NCBI GenBank assembly: GCA_031266255.1
Contig: JAISBK010000042.1
Span: forward strand, 1-16,023
Source: Treponema sp.
GTDB lineage: Bacteria; Spirochaetota; Spirochaetia; Treponematales; Breznakiellaceae
Direction of reading: 5' to 3'
DNA length: 16,023 nucleotides
Shown: positions 7,824 to 13,788 of the stretch, one piece after another
Numbering within the stretch: the stretch's first letter is position 1
How the letters are laid out: each line of letters opens with the position of its first letter
Position numbers and translations under genes: made by a program
The notes under the pieces: model-generated
What the model was told of the DNA's origin: nothing
What the model saw: the letters and a program-made list of their open reading frames with translations, nothing else
Database searches by the model: none

Positions 7824-7868
7824 GTCTTGCCCATATCGCGGTTGTCCAAGGCAAGACAAACATATGGG
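7824..7868 (+). promoter_or_regulatory. Two competing hairpins in the leader of the MATE gene
   Basis: GTCTTGCC (7824-7831) can pair with GGCAAGAC (7850-7857), and CCCATAT (7830-7836) can pair with ATATGGG (7862-7868). The left arms overlap by two bases and the second stem encloses the right arm of the first, so both cannot form fully at once. The structures lie 34-78 bases before the exporter start codon. No U run follows either stem. Confidence 0.4.
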
Positions 7869-7901
7869 ATAGTATTAAATAAATTAAGGGGGAATTAATT
7901 A

Positions 7902-9224
7902 ATGATCGACTTGACAAAAGATAATCCATATAAAGTATTAATAAAATATTCATATCCAATGCTAATTGGCAATCTGTTTCAGCTATTTCATAATGTTATC
8001 GACAGTATTATGGTAAGTCGTCTCTTGGGGAAAGAATGTCTCGCCGCTGTAGGTATTTGCTCACAAATTACCACTACTTTAATAACATTATCCATAGGAA
8101 TAACATTTGGTACAAGTATATTGATTTCCAAGAGAATTGGTGAAAAAAATGAAGAAGAAATCAATAAAGTAATTGACACCGGGTTCGTGTTTTCTACTAT
8201 AATAGCTGTGTTTGTATCTGTATTTTGTACTATTTTTACGATAAACATTTTAATTGTTTTTAAAGTTCCAGAGGATATTTTTGTTTTTACAAATACATAT
8301 ATAACTATAATATTTATTGGATTTACCCCAACATTTTTGTATAATACCATGGCGAATATTTTACGTGGGTTGGGAGATTCAAAAACCCCAACATTTTTTT
8401 TGTTAATCTCTTGTTTTATAAATATTATACTTAATTTATTGTTTATTAAATATTTAAAACTTGGAATAGGTGGGGCTGCTTGGGCAACAGTAATCGCTCA
8501 AACATTTGCATTCATGGGGGTATTTATTTATTCTTCAATAAAATATCCAAATTATCGAATTCATTTATTTCATCCTTTATTTAAGATATATGCATTAAAA
8601 AGTATTTTAAAATACAGCATTCCTTCAACAATGCAGGAAATATTTAGAAGTATAGGTTTAATGTCTCTTCAGATTATTATTAATGGATTTGGGACTGGCT
8701 GTATTGCGGCGTATACAGTTGTTTCGAGAGTTGATTCATTTGCTCAATTGCCTACTATAAATCTTGGCCGGGCACTGGCAAATTATACTGCGCAAAATTT
8801 GGGTGCTAAAAAGGAAGACCGAATCAAGAAGGGATTTAAAGCGGCTTTTGTAATTGGATTGACTGTTATTATGACAATTTCGATTTTTATTTTGCTTTCA
8901 CCTGACTTTTTTATAAAAATATTTAGTCGGGATAATGAAGTAATATTAATTGGAAGAACATATTTAAGAATTGTTGGTATGGTCTATTCTGTTAGTCTGT
9001 TAATGCACTTGCTAAATGGGGTTTTACTTGGTTATGAAAAGACCTTTATACCTATGTTGGCAACAATTATTTCATTATGTATAATACAAGTACCGTCAGC
9101 CCTACTTTTATCATCAACAAGACTTGGATATATTGGTATATGGATAGCGACCCCTCTTGGCTGGATTGGTGGGGTCTTAATTAGATATTATTATTACAGA
9201 AAGATTGTTATTATGAAGAAATAA
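7902..9224 (+). CDS. MATE-family multidrug/toxin efflux transporter
   Basis: 440 residues with about twelve transmembrane segments in two similar halves, the layout of MATE (MatE, PF01554) exporters, which expel organic cations, drugs or natural products in exchange for Na+ or H+. The family opening is seen at residues ~15-50 (YSYPMLIGNLFQLFHNVIDS, then VSRLLGKECLAAVG) and its repeat in the second half (YSIPSTMQEIF, then FGTGCIAAYTVVSRVDSF). AAGGGGG nine bases before the ATG is a good ribosome-binding site. Base composition (strongly AT-rich, A/T third positions) is unlike gltX or the transporter operon, so the gene was probably acquired, perhaps from a low-GC Firmicute. It is followed after 87 bp by a phosphopantetheinyl transferase gene in the same direction, which hints at an origin in a natural-product cluster. 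The exported compound cannot be predicted. Confidence 0.93.
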   Translation: MIDLTKDNPYKVLIKYSYPMLIGNLFQLFHNVIDSIMVSRLLGKECLAAVGICSQITTTLITLSIGITFGTSILISKRIGEKNEEEINKVIDTGFVFSTIIAVFVSVFCTIFTINILIVFKVPEDIFVFTNTYITIIFIGFTPTFLYNTMANILRGLGDSKTPTFFLLISCFINIILNLLFIKYLKLGIGGAAWATVIAQTFAFMGVFIYSSIKYPNYRIHLFHPLFKIYALKSILKYSIPSTMQEIFRSIGLMSLQIIINGFGTGCIAAYTVVSRVDSFAQLPTINLGRALANYTAQNLGAKKEDRIKKGFKAAFVIGLTVIMTISIFILLSPDFFIKIFSRDNEVILIGRTYLRIVGMVYSVSLLMHLLNGVLLGYEKTFIPMLATIISLCIIQVPSALLLSSTRLGYIGIWIATPLGWIGGVLIRYYYYRKIVIMKK

Positions 9225-9311
9225 ATATATAGTTGGGCTTGGTTTTAAATCTTGGATGATGTTTGAACCAGTTCTGGAAAAATCAAGAGAATTTATTAAC
9301 TTGAGTGTACT

Positions 9312-9849
9312 ATGCAAACTATATTTTGCTTAAATATAACCTTACTTGTACCTGTATTTGATCGGCTGGTCTCTTCATTGAGTTTCTCTTATCAAAAAAA
9401 AATATATAGTTATTATAATTCAAAAGATCGATTACGCTGTCTTGCAGGCAAATTGCTTGTCGATCATATAGGACAAGGTAAAACAATCCTTTATAACGAA
9501 TATAATAAGCCTTTTTTTCACGATGGTCCATATTTCAATCTTACCCATTCAGGTGATTTTGCGTGCCTTGCCGTCTCAGAAAATTCATTGTTAGGAATTG
9601 ATATAGAAAAACAAAAATATGGGGATTATTTAGCTGTGGCAAAAGCTGTTTTTCATCCCGCAGAGTTAAATTTTTTTCTTTATTAATCCGGGTATGGATG
9701 TATTTTTTAAAATATGGACCCTTAAAGAAAGTTACGTTAAAATGCTTGGTATTGGTTTTTCTATAAATCCGCAAGATTTTTGTATGTTGCCTTGGGAATG
9801 TATAAATCATATTAAAGGTTTTAGTTTATATCTTCCATCTTTCACTTGA
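9312..9849 (+). pseudogene. Sfp-type 4'-phosphopantetheinyl transferase, frameshifted in a T7 run
   Basis: PPTases move phosphopantetheine from CoA to carrier-protein domains of fatty acid, polyketide or nonribosomal peptide synthases. The first frame (ATG 9312, 124 codons) holds RLRCLAGKLL, FNLTHSGD and the Mg-binding LGIDIEK (D97, E99), then stops at 9684-9686. The second signature, WTLKESYVKMLG, lies in the +1 frame from 9715, which runs to TGA at 9847. The frames join exactly in a run of seven T (9671-9677); six T would restore one protein of about 178 residues. The C-terminus is rather short for the Sfp group, so there may be further decay. AT-rich like the MATE gene before it. This may be a true mutation, a phase-variable tract or a sequence error. 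No carrier-protein gene is in the window. Confidence 0.8.
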
Positions 9850-10489
9850 TAATTTGATTATGCTAAAAGGCATGATATAAGCTGTGAAGTTTAGTGGGCT
9901 TCTTCTGCCATAAATTATAACATAACTGTAAACATAAAGGTGCCTGGTTGCAACACGAAAGCTCATGGAAGCAAGAGGACAGGAAAAACCTTTCGAGATG
10001 ACCTATTGGGAACCACGGGGAAGCGTGCATCTCATCCAGGATAGAGCCAGTCAATGGAAACGAGTCTTGCCTGGGCTTGGCGAAAAAACTCATAAAACAT
10101 AGACAGTGGGTACAAAAACTGCGCTATTGAACCACGCAACGCCCCAAAGAATAATAGATAAAAACTGTTTCGCAATTTTTCCAAATCATATCCCTTCGCC
10201 ATCCGTCGTGTTTATTTCCATTTCGGGACGTTCATTCCGTAGCACCCCTTGTCATGATTTTTGCTTATGCGGTGGTAAGCGCCGCGCAAAAATCACGCCA
10301 CCCCCTTTGGGGGCCGGGGAACTTTCTATTGGCTATATGCCGCCCTTATCGGCTTTATGGAGTGCAGCAAGTTTATTCCCTATAGTGGCAAGGCCAACGG
10401 CTGGGTGGTTTTTTCCCGGACGGGGGCGGGCCGGGAGGGATCAGTAGTGGCCCCGGCGGCCAGCTTTATTTGTTTTAGGGGGTTTCAGA
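9850..10489. other. 640-bp stretch with no firm gene; decayed or regulatory DNA
   Basis: No frame here has a ribosome-binding site plus a recognisable product. AT-rich DNA ends near 9940 and GC-rich DNA takes over. A short plus-strand frame at 9965-10102 (45 residues, with PFEMTYWEPRGSVHLIQ) looks protein-like but is unknown; it may be a remnant. From 10255 onward the DNA is rich in inverted repeats, and a possible short frame (10357-10530) overlaps the next gene. Confidence 0.45.
10255..10313. repeat. Clustered inverted repeats before the J-domain gene
   Basis: TGATTTTT (10255-10262) pairs with AAAAATCA (10288-10295), and inside it GCTTA (10263-10267) pairs with TAAGC (10276-10280), giving a 13-bp stem with a 7-base bulge (10281-10287). 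Directly after it, CCCCC-TTT-GGGGG (10301-10313) forms a second hairpin. Function unknown; such clusters occur at plasmid/ICE control regions and at element ends. Confidence 0.45.
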
Positions 10490-10530
10490 ATGGATTACTT
10501 TTCACATTGTCAATCGGTAGAAGAAGCTAA
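10357..10530 (+). CDS. Possible small ORF overlapping the J-domain gene start
   Basis: 57 codons from ATG 10357, with G/C-rich third positions like the coding DNA nearby, and a protein-like middle (FIPYSGKANGWVVFSRTGAG). It overlaps the J-domain gene by 41 bp in another frame and lacks a clear ribosome-binding site. The frame is open back to 10279, so it could be the tail of a broken gene. A rival frame (10106-10447) covers the same DNA. I list it only as a candidate. Confidence 0.2.
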   Translation: MECSKFIPYSGKANGWVVFSRTGAGREGSVVAPAASFICFRGFQNGLLFTLSIGRRS

Positions 10531-10936
10531 AAAACACTATCGGGAGTTACTCATACAGTACCACCCGGACCACGCCGGGGAGGAAGGCGAAGCCATCACC
10601 AAGGAAATTATCAGTCAGTTTAATATTTTCCTTAACGGCTTTATGTCCCATTCCTTCAATTCCTATTACGAAGATAAGGAATGGAAACCCGGCCCGGACG
10701 CGGTTACACCCTTTCAGGAAGTCTTGCAAAAGATAATACACCTTGATTGCTCTATCGAAATCATAGGGTACTGGATTTACTGTTTTAACTCAAAAGAAGT
10801 CAGGGAACAGTTAAAAGAGTTGGGCTTCTGGTTTTCCGGCAAACATAAAGCCTGGGTTTATTCCGGCAAACCCAAAAAGGGCAGTCAGAAAGTCGAAAAG
10901 GAGAAAGAAAAACACGCCTTAAAAGCGGTCGTCTAA
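10490..10936 (+). CDS. J-domain (DnaJ-like) protein of the mobile-element type
   Basis: 148 residues. The N-terminus (residues ~8-40) is a minimal J domain: VEEAKKHYRELLIQYHPDH with the HPD triad at residues 25-27 that activates DnaK/Hsp70 ATPase. No G/F region, zinc fingers or DnaJ C-terminal domain follow. Instead, residues ~88-130 (IEIIGYWIYCF, then LKELGFWFSGKHKAWVY) match the pattern W-x-W/Y ... LK-x-x-GF-x-(W/F)-S-x-K-x-x-x-W seen in small J proteins carried by plasmids, ICEs and phages. The tail is lysine-rich. AGGGGG seven bases before the ATG is a strong ribosome-binding site. It is followed by a 60-residue unknown gene in the same direction and then a terminator, so the two probably form one transcript. 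It may recruit the host chaperone for a mobile element; that is inference. Confidence 0.8.
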   Translation: MDYFSHCQSVEEAKKHYRELLIQYHPDHAGEEGEAITKEIISQFNIFLNGFMSHSFNSYYEDKEWKPGPDAVTPFQEVLQKIIHLDCSIEIIGYWIYCFNSKEVREQLKELGFWFSGKHKAWVYSGKPKKGSQKVEKEKEKHALKAVV

Positions 10937-10940
10937 TTTT

Positions 10941-10966
10941 ATCCCCCCGGTCTTGCGGCCGGGGAT
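10941..10966 (+). other. Hairpin between the J-domain gene and the next small gene
   Basis: ATCCCC...GG (10941-10950, two unpaired C) pairs with CCGGGGAT (10959-10966) around an 8-base loop. There is no U run, so it is unlikely to end transcription; it could stabilise the upstream message or set the ratio of the two proteins. Confidence 0.35.
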
Positions 10967-10988
10967 AGTTCTCAATCAGGAGTTGATT

Positions 10989-11171
10989 ATGTTGTTACCA
11001 ATTTTCCTCGGTAAAAAATACAGTTATTCCTATGAACAGGAAACCGATAGTTATTTGTTGCACGATAATTCTTACAGGTCCTATGTCTATTTACAGGGGA
11101 GCAATGCAGGGATTTTCAAAAAGGAAATTGCGCGCATTGGTGAATTACCGGAACCGGAATATAAAACCTGA
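10989..11171 (+). CDS. Small hypothetical protein (60 residues)
   Basis: Not recognised. AGGAG six bases before the ATG at 10989 fixes the start; a TTG further upstream in the same frame (10953) lies inside a hairpin and is unlikely. The protein is tyrosine- and serine-rich in the first half (KKYSYSYEQETDSYLLHD, then YRSYVYLQG), ends acidic and has no membrane segment or signal peptide, so it is probably cytoplasmic. It lies 52 bp after the J-domain gene, in the same direction and ahead of a strong terminator, which suggests co-transcription and perhaps a joint role in a mobile element. No catalytic motif or metal site can be seen. Confidence 0.65.
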   Translation: MLLPIFLGKKYSYSYEQETDSYLLHDNSYRSYVYLQGSNAGIFKKEIARIGELPEPEYKT

Positions 11172-11210
11172 TTATTGGTAGAAAACGCTATCAGTGTATT
11201 TTTGTAAAAT

Positions 11211-11249
11211 AAAGAGGGCCGTCCGGGTTTATCCCGGACGGCCCTCTTT
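11211..11249. terminator. Strong bidirectional Rho-independent terminator
   Basis: A perfect 17-bp stem: AAAGAGGGCCGTCCGGG (11211-11227) with its complement (11233-11249) around the loop TTTAT. The plus strand ends in CUCUUUU, the minus strand in CUCUUUAUUUU. It closes the J-domain/small-protein transcript from the left and the capsid-gene remnant (stop at 11256) from the right. Confidence 0.9.
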
Positions 11250-11255
11250 TCCTCA

Positions 11256-11959
11256 TCATGCCGTTTTGGTTTTCAGGATTACCATATTCCCCTGTGGCCG
11301 GGTGACAAGAAACCCGTCCCGCTTGCGGAACCGCAGAAAAAGTTCCCCGTACTGCATGCTTTCCGTGGTCTGGTCAAACTTCTTTATCTCTATCCCTTGC
11401 GGTCCCCATGCTGGATGCGTTTCGAGTTCATAAAGATAGCGAATGGGGTATCCGCCTCAATGTCCGCAAGCTGCGGCATGATGGATACTTCATGGTAAGG
11501 GTACAAGTCCAGTTTCCCCGGCATAGCCTCCATAGGCCTCCGCCATATCGGACGGCCGTTAGCGTCTTCAATGTTGGCGATATGGTTTAACCCCGTCTCA
11601 TTAAGGAACCATGCGCAATCTTTCCTCTCCTCCGACGGAACCTTATAAACAGCGTCTCTAAAGTCCTTCCATTGTCCGTAGGCTTCGGTGAACTCGTCCA
11701 AAAAGATACTGCCCAGGTCAATGAACACGTCCTCCTCAAATTCATCGTACCAGGGGATGAACCCGGCCAGGGTGTAGGCTTTCAGTTTCACCCGTTGCGC
11801 TCCGGCGGGTTTGCTCCCGGTAATCTGTTGGCCGTAAGCGGTAAACCAATGGAGTTCCACTCCGCCCCGGTCCCGTGTAGGCAGGAAGATAGACGGCCCC
11901 ATCATAGGCCGGTGCCGGACCAGATTCATCATCACACTTTTCTTGGCAGCGTCCGTCAT
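11256..11959 (-). pseudogene. HK97-type phage major capsid protein, damaged by deletion and frameshift
   Basis: The frame from ATG 11959 encodes 189 residues that read like an HK97-fold capsid protein: a beta segment with AYTLAGFIPWYDEFEEDV and the following helix, a P-domain with ERKDCAWFLNETGLNHIANI and GRPIWRRPMEAMPG, then the A-domain start FAIFMNSKRIQHGDRKG. The frame stops there (11390), but the expected C-terminus (IEIKKFDQTTES, then GELFLRFRKRDGFLVTRPQG) continues directly in another frame to TGA at 11258-11256, so a frameshift lies near 11390-11400. In addition, TEAYGQ is joined straight to WKDFRDAVYKVPSEE near residue 96; family members normally have roughly 60 or more residues here, so an in-frame deletion is likely. 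No portal, protease or terminase gene is nearby. Coding-like third positions support the split frame. The gene cannot make a working capsid and marks a dead prophage. Confidence 0.75.
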
Positions 11960-12121
11960 TATTTCCGTTTCATAAACCGCCTTAGCCAGGCTTCTTTGGC
12001 TTTGGCGTATAGCTCAACCCTGGGCCGTGGTCGAAAGGATGGTTATCACGATGACTTCTTCCAGCGGATAGATTTTGTTCCGTTCTATCCAGGGGGCGTG
12101 AATGACCGAAAAGAAGGTCAT
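11959..12121 (-). pseudogene. ISAs1-family transposase, N-terminal fragment
   Basis: ATG 12121, with AGGAG five bases upstream, opens a frame reading MTFFSVIHAPWIERNKIYPL, then EEVIVITILSTTAQG and a stop. This is the start of the DDE_Tnp_1-associated domain found at the N-terminus of ISAs1 (H-repeat) transposases. After the stop a second frame reads ELYAKAKEAWLRRFMKRK, the next conserved stretch of the same domain, so a small deletion (about ten codons plus a shift) separates them. The TAA of the second piece overlaps the ATG of the capsid frame. The catalytic domain is absent. The insertion presumably helped to inactivate the prophage region. Confidence 0.65.
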
Positions 12122-12185
12122 GATTCTCCTTTGCAAAAACCATGCCAAGATCTCTTTTCTCTATTTTTTATATACGCTGACCCTG
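11959..12185 (-). mobile_element. 5' remnant of an ISAs1-family insertion sequence
   Basis: The element would start at 12185, where the minus strand reads CAGGGTCAGCG, similar to the CAGGG-type ends of ISAs1 elements, 64 bp before the transposase start. It ends where the capsid remnant begins (about 11959). More than 85% of a normal element is missing. The terminal repeat call is tentative. Confidence 0.45.
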
Positions 12186-12204
12186 AAAACAATACGGCTG
12201 AGCA

Positions 12205-12233
12205 TTGACGACGCAAACAGAAATAAGTAAAAT
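12205..12233 (+). promoter_or_regulatory. Sigma-70 promoter of the lipoprotein gene at 12327
   Basis: TTGACG (12205-12210), a 17-base spacer and TAAAAT (12228-12233), close to consensus. The start point would be near 12240, giving a leader of about 87 bases. It lies just outside the proposed ISAs1 end. Confidence 0.65.
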
Positions 12234-12326
12234 TATGGGTAGAATCAATATAACGCCGACGACGTGTTTGGGCTACAGGACTCCTAGGTTTCCGCACCAC
12301 GCTAGTAAGAAAAAAATGAGAAAAAA

Positions 12327-13061
12327 ATGAATACTATAAAAAAAATAAGTAACTGTTGTTTGGGGCTTATCGCTATCTTGGTGCTCGGCGCTTCGTGTTC
12401 TGCCCGGGTGCAGGGCGTTTTACATCAGGGTGGATCGGCAGAGCTGAACCTCCATGCTTCCCTAGAACCCCGTATGGCCGCGCTCATCCGTTCCTTATCC
12501 CGCTTAAGTGGCAGCTCCAGTCCTTCAGAGCAGGTACTTAATGCCGCTGCCATCGGTAAATCCATGGCTTCTGCGCCGGGAATCAAATCCGTTGCGCTTC
12601 GTAATAGTAATCCAACTACTATTGAAGGAACCATTAGTATACTCCAGGTGGACGCCTTCCTTGCAGTCCCGGGAAATGGGGGAACTACTAACTTCATTAG
12701 GTACGAACAGACCAATACTGGCGGGAAATTGCAGATTACCCTAGACCGCAACTCAGGGCCCCGGATCCTCACCCTGCTTTCGTCTGATGTGCAGGATTAC
12801 CTGTCTGCCCTCATGGCCCCAGTGGCCACGGGAGAAAACCTTTCCCAGCGGGAATATCTTGCTCTGGTGCAGTCGGTATACGGCAAAGCAGTGGCAGAGG
12901 AGATTGCCGCAGCCCGTATTCAGGTTACAATAGACTTTCCCGGATCCGTCAGTACGATCCGGGGAGGCCGGTTTGCGGGGAACCAGGCTGAATTTACCAT
13001 ACCCCTCGGGGACATCCTGGTCCTTGAGCGTCCTTTGGTATATGAGGTGTCTTGGAAGTAA
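12327..13061 (+). CDS. Predicted lipoprotein of unknown function
   Basis: 244 residues. The N-terminus has lysines at 5-6, a hydrophobic core and a relaxed, spirochaete-style lipobox LGAS-C with the lipidated cysteine at 24, so the mature protein should be anchored to a membrane. The rest is not recognised: a serine-rich, possibly helical stretch (residues ~45-80, RSLSRLSGSSSPSEQVLNAA), then beta-rich sequence with a QVTIDFPGSVSTIRGG strand pair and FTIPLGDILVLERPL at the end, which suggests a compact beta domain. No catalytic motif stands out. There is no Shine-Dalgarno site; a five-codon mini-ORF (ATG 12316, encoding MRKK) ends in an ATGA that overlaps this ATG, which could couple translation. 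The stop codon TAA falls at the edge of a repeat copy (13057-13126), so the original C-terminus may have been slightly different. Confidence 0.8.
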   Translation: MNTIKKISNCCLGLIAILVLGASCSARVQGVLHQGGSAELNLHASLEPRMAALIRSLSRLSGSSSPSEQVLNAAAIGKSMASAPGIKSVALRNSNPTTIEGTISILQVDAFLAVPGNGGTTNFIRYEQTNTGGKLQITLDRNSGPRILTLLSSDVQDYLSALMAPVATGENLSQREYLALVQSVYGKAVAEEIAAARIQVTIDFPGSVSTIRGGRFAGNQAEFTIPLGDILVLERPLVYEVSWK

Positions 13062-13126
13062 CGAGGCGTCGAAAAAGTCAATTCTGGCGTTTTCCGATTA
13101 TTTTAATTCTTGGTATTGTAAGAAAG
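13057..13126 (+). repeat. Truncated copy of the MITE-like repeat (copy 1)
   Basis: About 70 bp matching the left part of the element at 14247-14361 with roughly 90% identity (one deleted T and about six substitutions), in the same orientation. The match ends near 13126 and the right terminal repeat is absent. The first bases of the copy supply the TAA stop of the upstream lipoprotein gene. The following 100 bp to the regulator gene show only a weak GC hairpin near 13142-13157. Confidence 0.75.
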
Positions 13127-13230
13127 GAGTGTTTACGCTTCGCCACCCGTTGGGCGGCTGGGGTTTGTCTTTTGGACTGCCTGGGGCGGATTGTCCTCAA
13201 TCTGCTGGGTGAATATTTTGATACCGTTAA

Positions 13231-13551
13231 TCAGCCTAAATACTGCTTAAAAACGTCTTCCAAGGCCAAATGTATCTTGCTGGTAATGTCTTCGGAGAGG
13301 CGGGTCATCATCTTTTTACTGTCGGAAGGCACCAGATTGCCCTTGAAAAGCTCAAAAACCTCCACTTCAAGAGCTTCCGCTATTCGTGCCAGAATATCCG
13401 GCTTGGGGTATTTAGTTCCCCGCTCAATACTACTCAGAAAAATGATAGAAATATCCGCTTTCTCGGCAAGAACAGCCTGGGTAAAGTCCCTTTGGGCGCG
13501 TAAAAATTTGATGTTCTTCCCTAAAATGGCCTTTATGCCCTGTCCGTTCAT
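13231..13551 (-). CDS. XRE-family (Cro/cI-type) transcriptional regulator
   Basis: 106 residues. Residues ~9-66 form an HTH_3 domain: LGKNIKFLRAQRDFTQAVLAEKADIS, then LSSIERGTKYPKPDILARIAEALEV, with the usual hydrophobic spacing and the conserved ER-G-x-x-x-P turn. The 40-residue C-terminus has no known enzymatic domain and may form the dimer interface. The ATG at 13551 is preceded by AGGGG nine bases upstream. It is divergent from the lipoprotein gene at 13789, and the palindromes between them are obvious candidate operators, so the protein probably represses its own gene and that lipoprotein gene. No protease or toxin partner gene is adjacent, which argues against a toxin-antitoxin pair. 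Confidence 0.9.
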   Translation of the reverse strand: MNGQGIKAILGKNIKFLRAQRDFTQAVLAEKADISIIFLSSIERGTKYPKPDILARIAEALEVEVFELFKGNLVPSDSKKMMTRLSEDITSKIHLALEDVFKQYLG

Positions 13552-13599
13552 GCCTCATATCCCCTAAGTCCTCCTCTATTTAAATATACCTTGTCTCTA

Positions 13600-13626
13600 T
13601 TGACAAAAATCTATTTGGAATATACT
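13600..13626 (+). promoter_or_regulatory. Promoter toward the lipoprotein gene at 13789
   Basis: Perfect -35 TTGACA (13600-13605) and -10 TATACT (13621-13626); the spacer is 15 bases, short, though TACTAT at 13623-13628 with a 17-base spacer is an alternative. Start near 13633, giving a leader of about 156 bases. Confidence 0.55.
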
Positions 13627-13649
13627 ATTCCGTAACGGAATATAAGCAA
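13622..13649 (-). promoter_or_regulatory. Promoter of the XRE regulator gene
   Basis: On the minus strand TTGCTT (13649-13644), a 16-base spacer and TAGTAT (13627-13622). This -10 box lies on the same base pairs as the plus-strand -10 box. Start near 13615, leader about 64 bases. Confidence 0.5.
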
Positions 13650-13687
13650 ATAGATTGATACGTAAAGGGTTATTCCGGCGTTTTGAA

Positions 13688-13762
13688 ACCCGTCTATATG
13701 GCGGGACAATCGCCTATATCGGCGATAGATTTAACGTCCGGCTGTGGTAACCGCAGGTTACC
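13688..13762 (+). promoter_or_regulatory. Structured 5' leader of the lipoprotein mRNA
   Basis: Three hairpins stand in a row in the predicted untranslated leader: CCCGTC-TATAT-GGCGGG (13689-13705, one G-U pair), ATCGCC-N6-GGCGAT (13709-13726) and a perfect GGTAACC-GCA-GGTTACC (13746-13762). The first two share a TATAT loop. I cannot match the set to a known riboswitch class. Confidence 0.4.
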
Positions 13763-13788
13763 GGAACTGGACACGCAAGGGGGCCACT

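Larger units (their letters stand above)
13591..13656. promoter_or_regulatory. Nested palindromes, candidate operators of the XRE regulator
   Basis: Three inverted repeats overlap the two divergent promoters: TTGTC-N6-GACAA (13591-13606) covering the plus-strand -35 box; TATTCCGT-A-ACGGAATA (13626-13642), a 17-bp near-perfect dyad; and an outer pair AATCTATTT (13608-13616) with AAATAGATT (13648-13656). GGAATATA also occurs twice as a direct repeat, at 13617 and 13637, 20 bp apart (about two helical turns). Confidence 0.6.

Noticed and set aside
9863..10093. Minus-strand frame of 76 codons
   Set aside because: No ribosome-binding site, cysteine- and phenylalanine-rich shadow-like composition, no family resemblance.
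10106..10447. Plus-strand frame of 113 codons before the J-domain gene
   Set aside because: Low-complexity, no ribosome-binding site, runs through inverted repeats, and a competing frame in the same DNA looks at least as coding-like.
11672..12208. Long plus-strand open frame of 178 codons
   Set aside because: It is antisense to the capsid and ISAs1 remnants, whose protein motifs are clear on the minus strand; it has no ribosome-binding site and no recognisable motif.
13052..13567. Plus-strand open frame of 171 codons across the regulator gene
   Set aside because: Antisense shadow of the XRE gene, which has an unmistakable HTH domain on the minus strand.
13657..13788. Cyclic-di-GMP (GEMM) riboswitch in the lipoprotein leader
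   Set aside because: The GCAGGTTACC near 13753 recalls the 3' part of GEMM, but the conserved 5' segments and the order of stems are not there.
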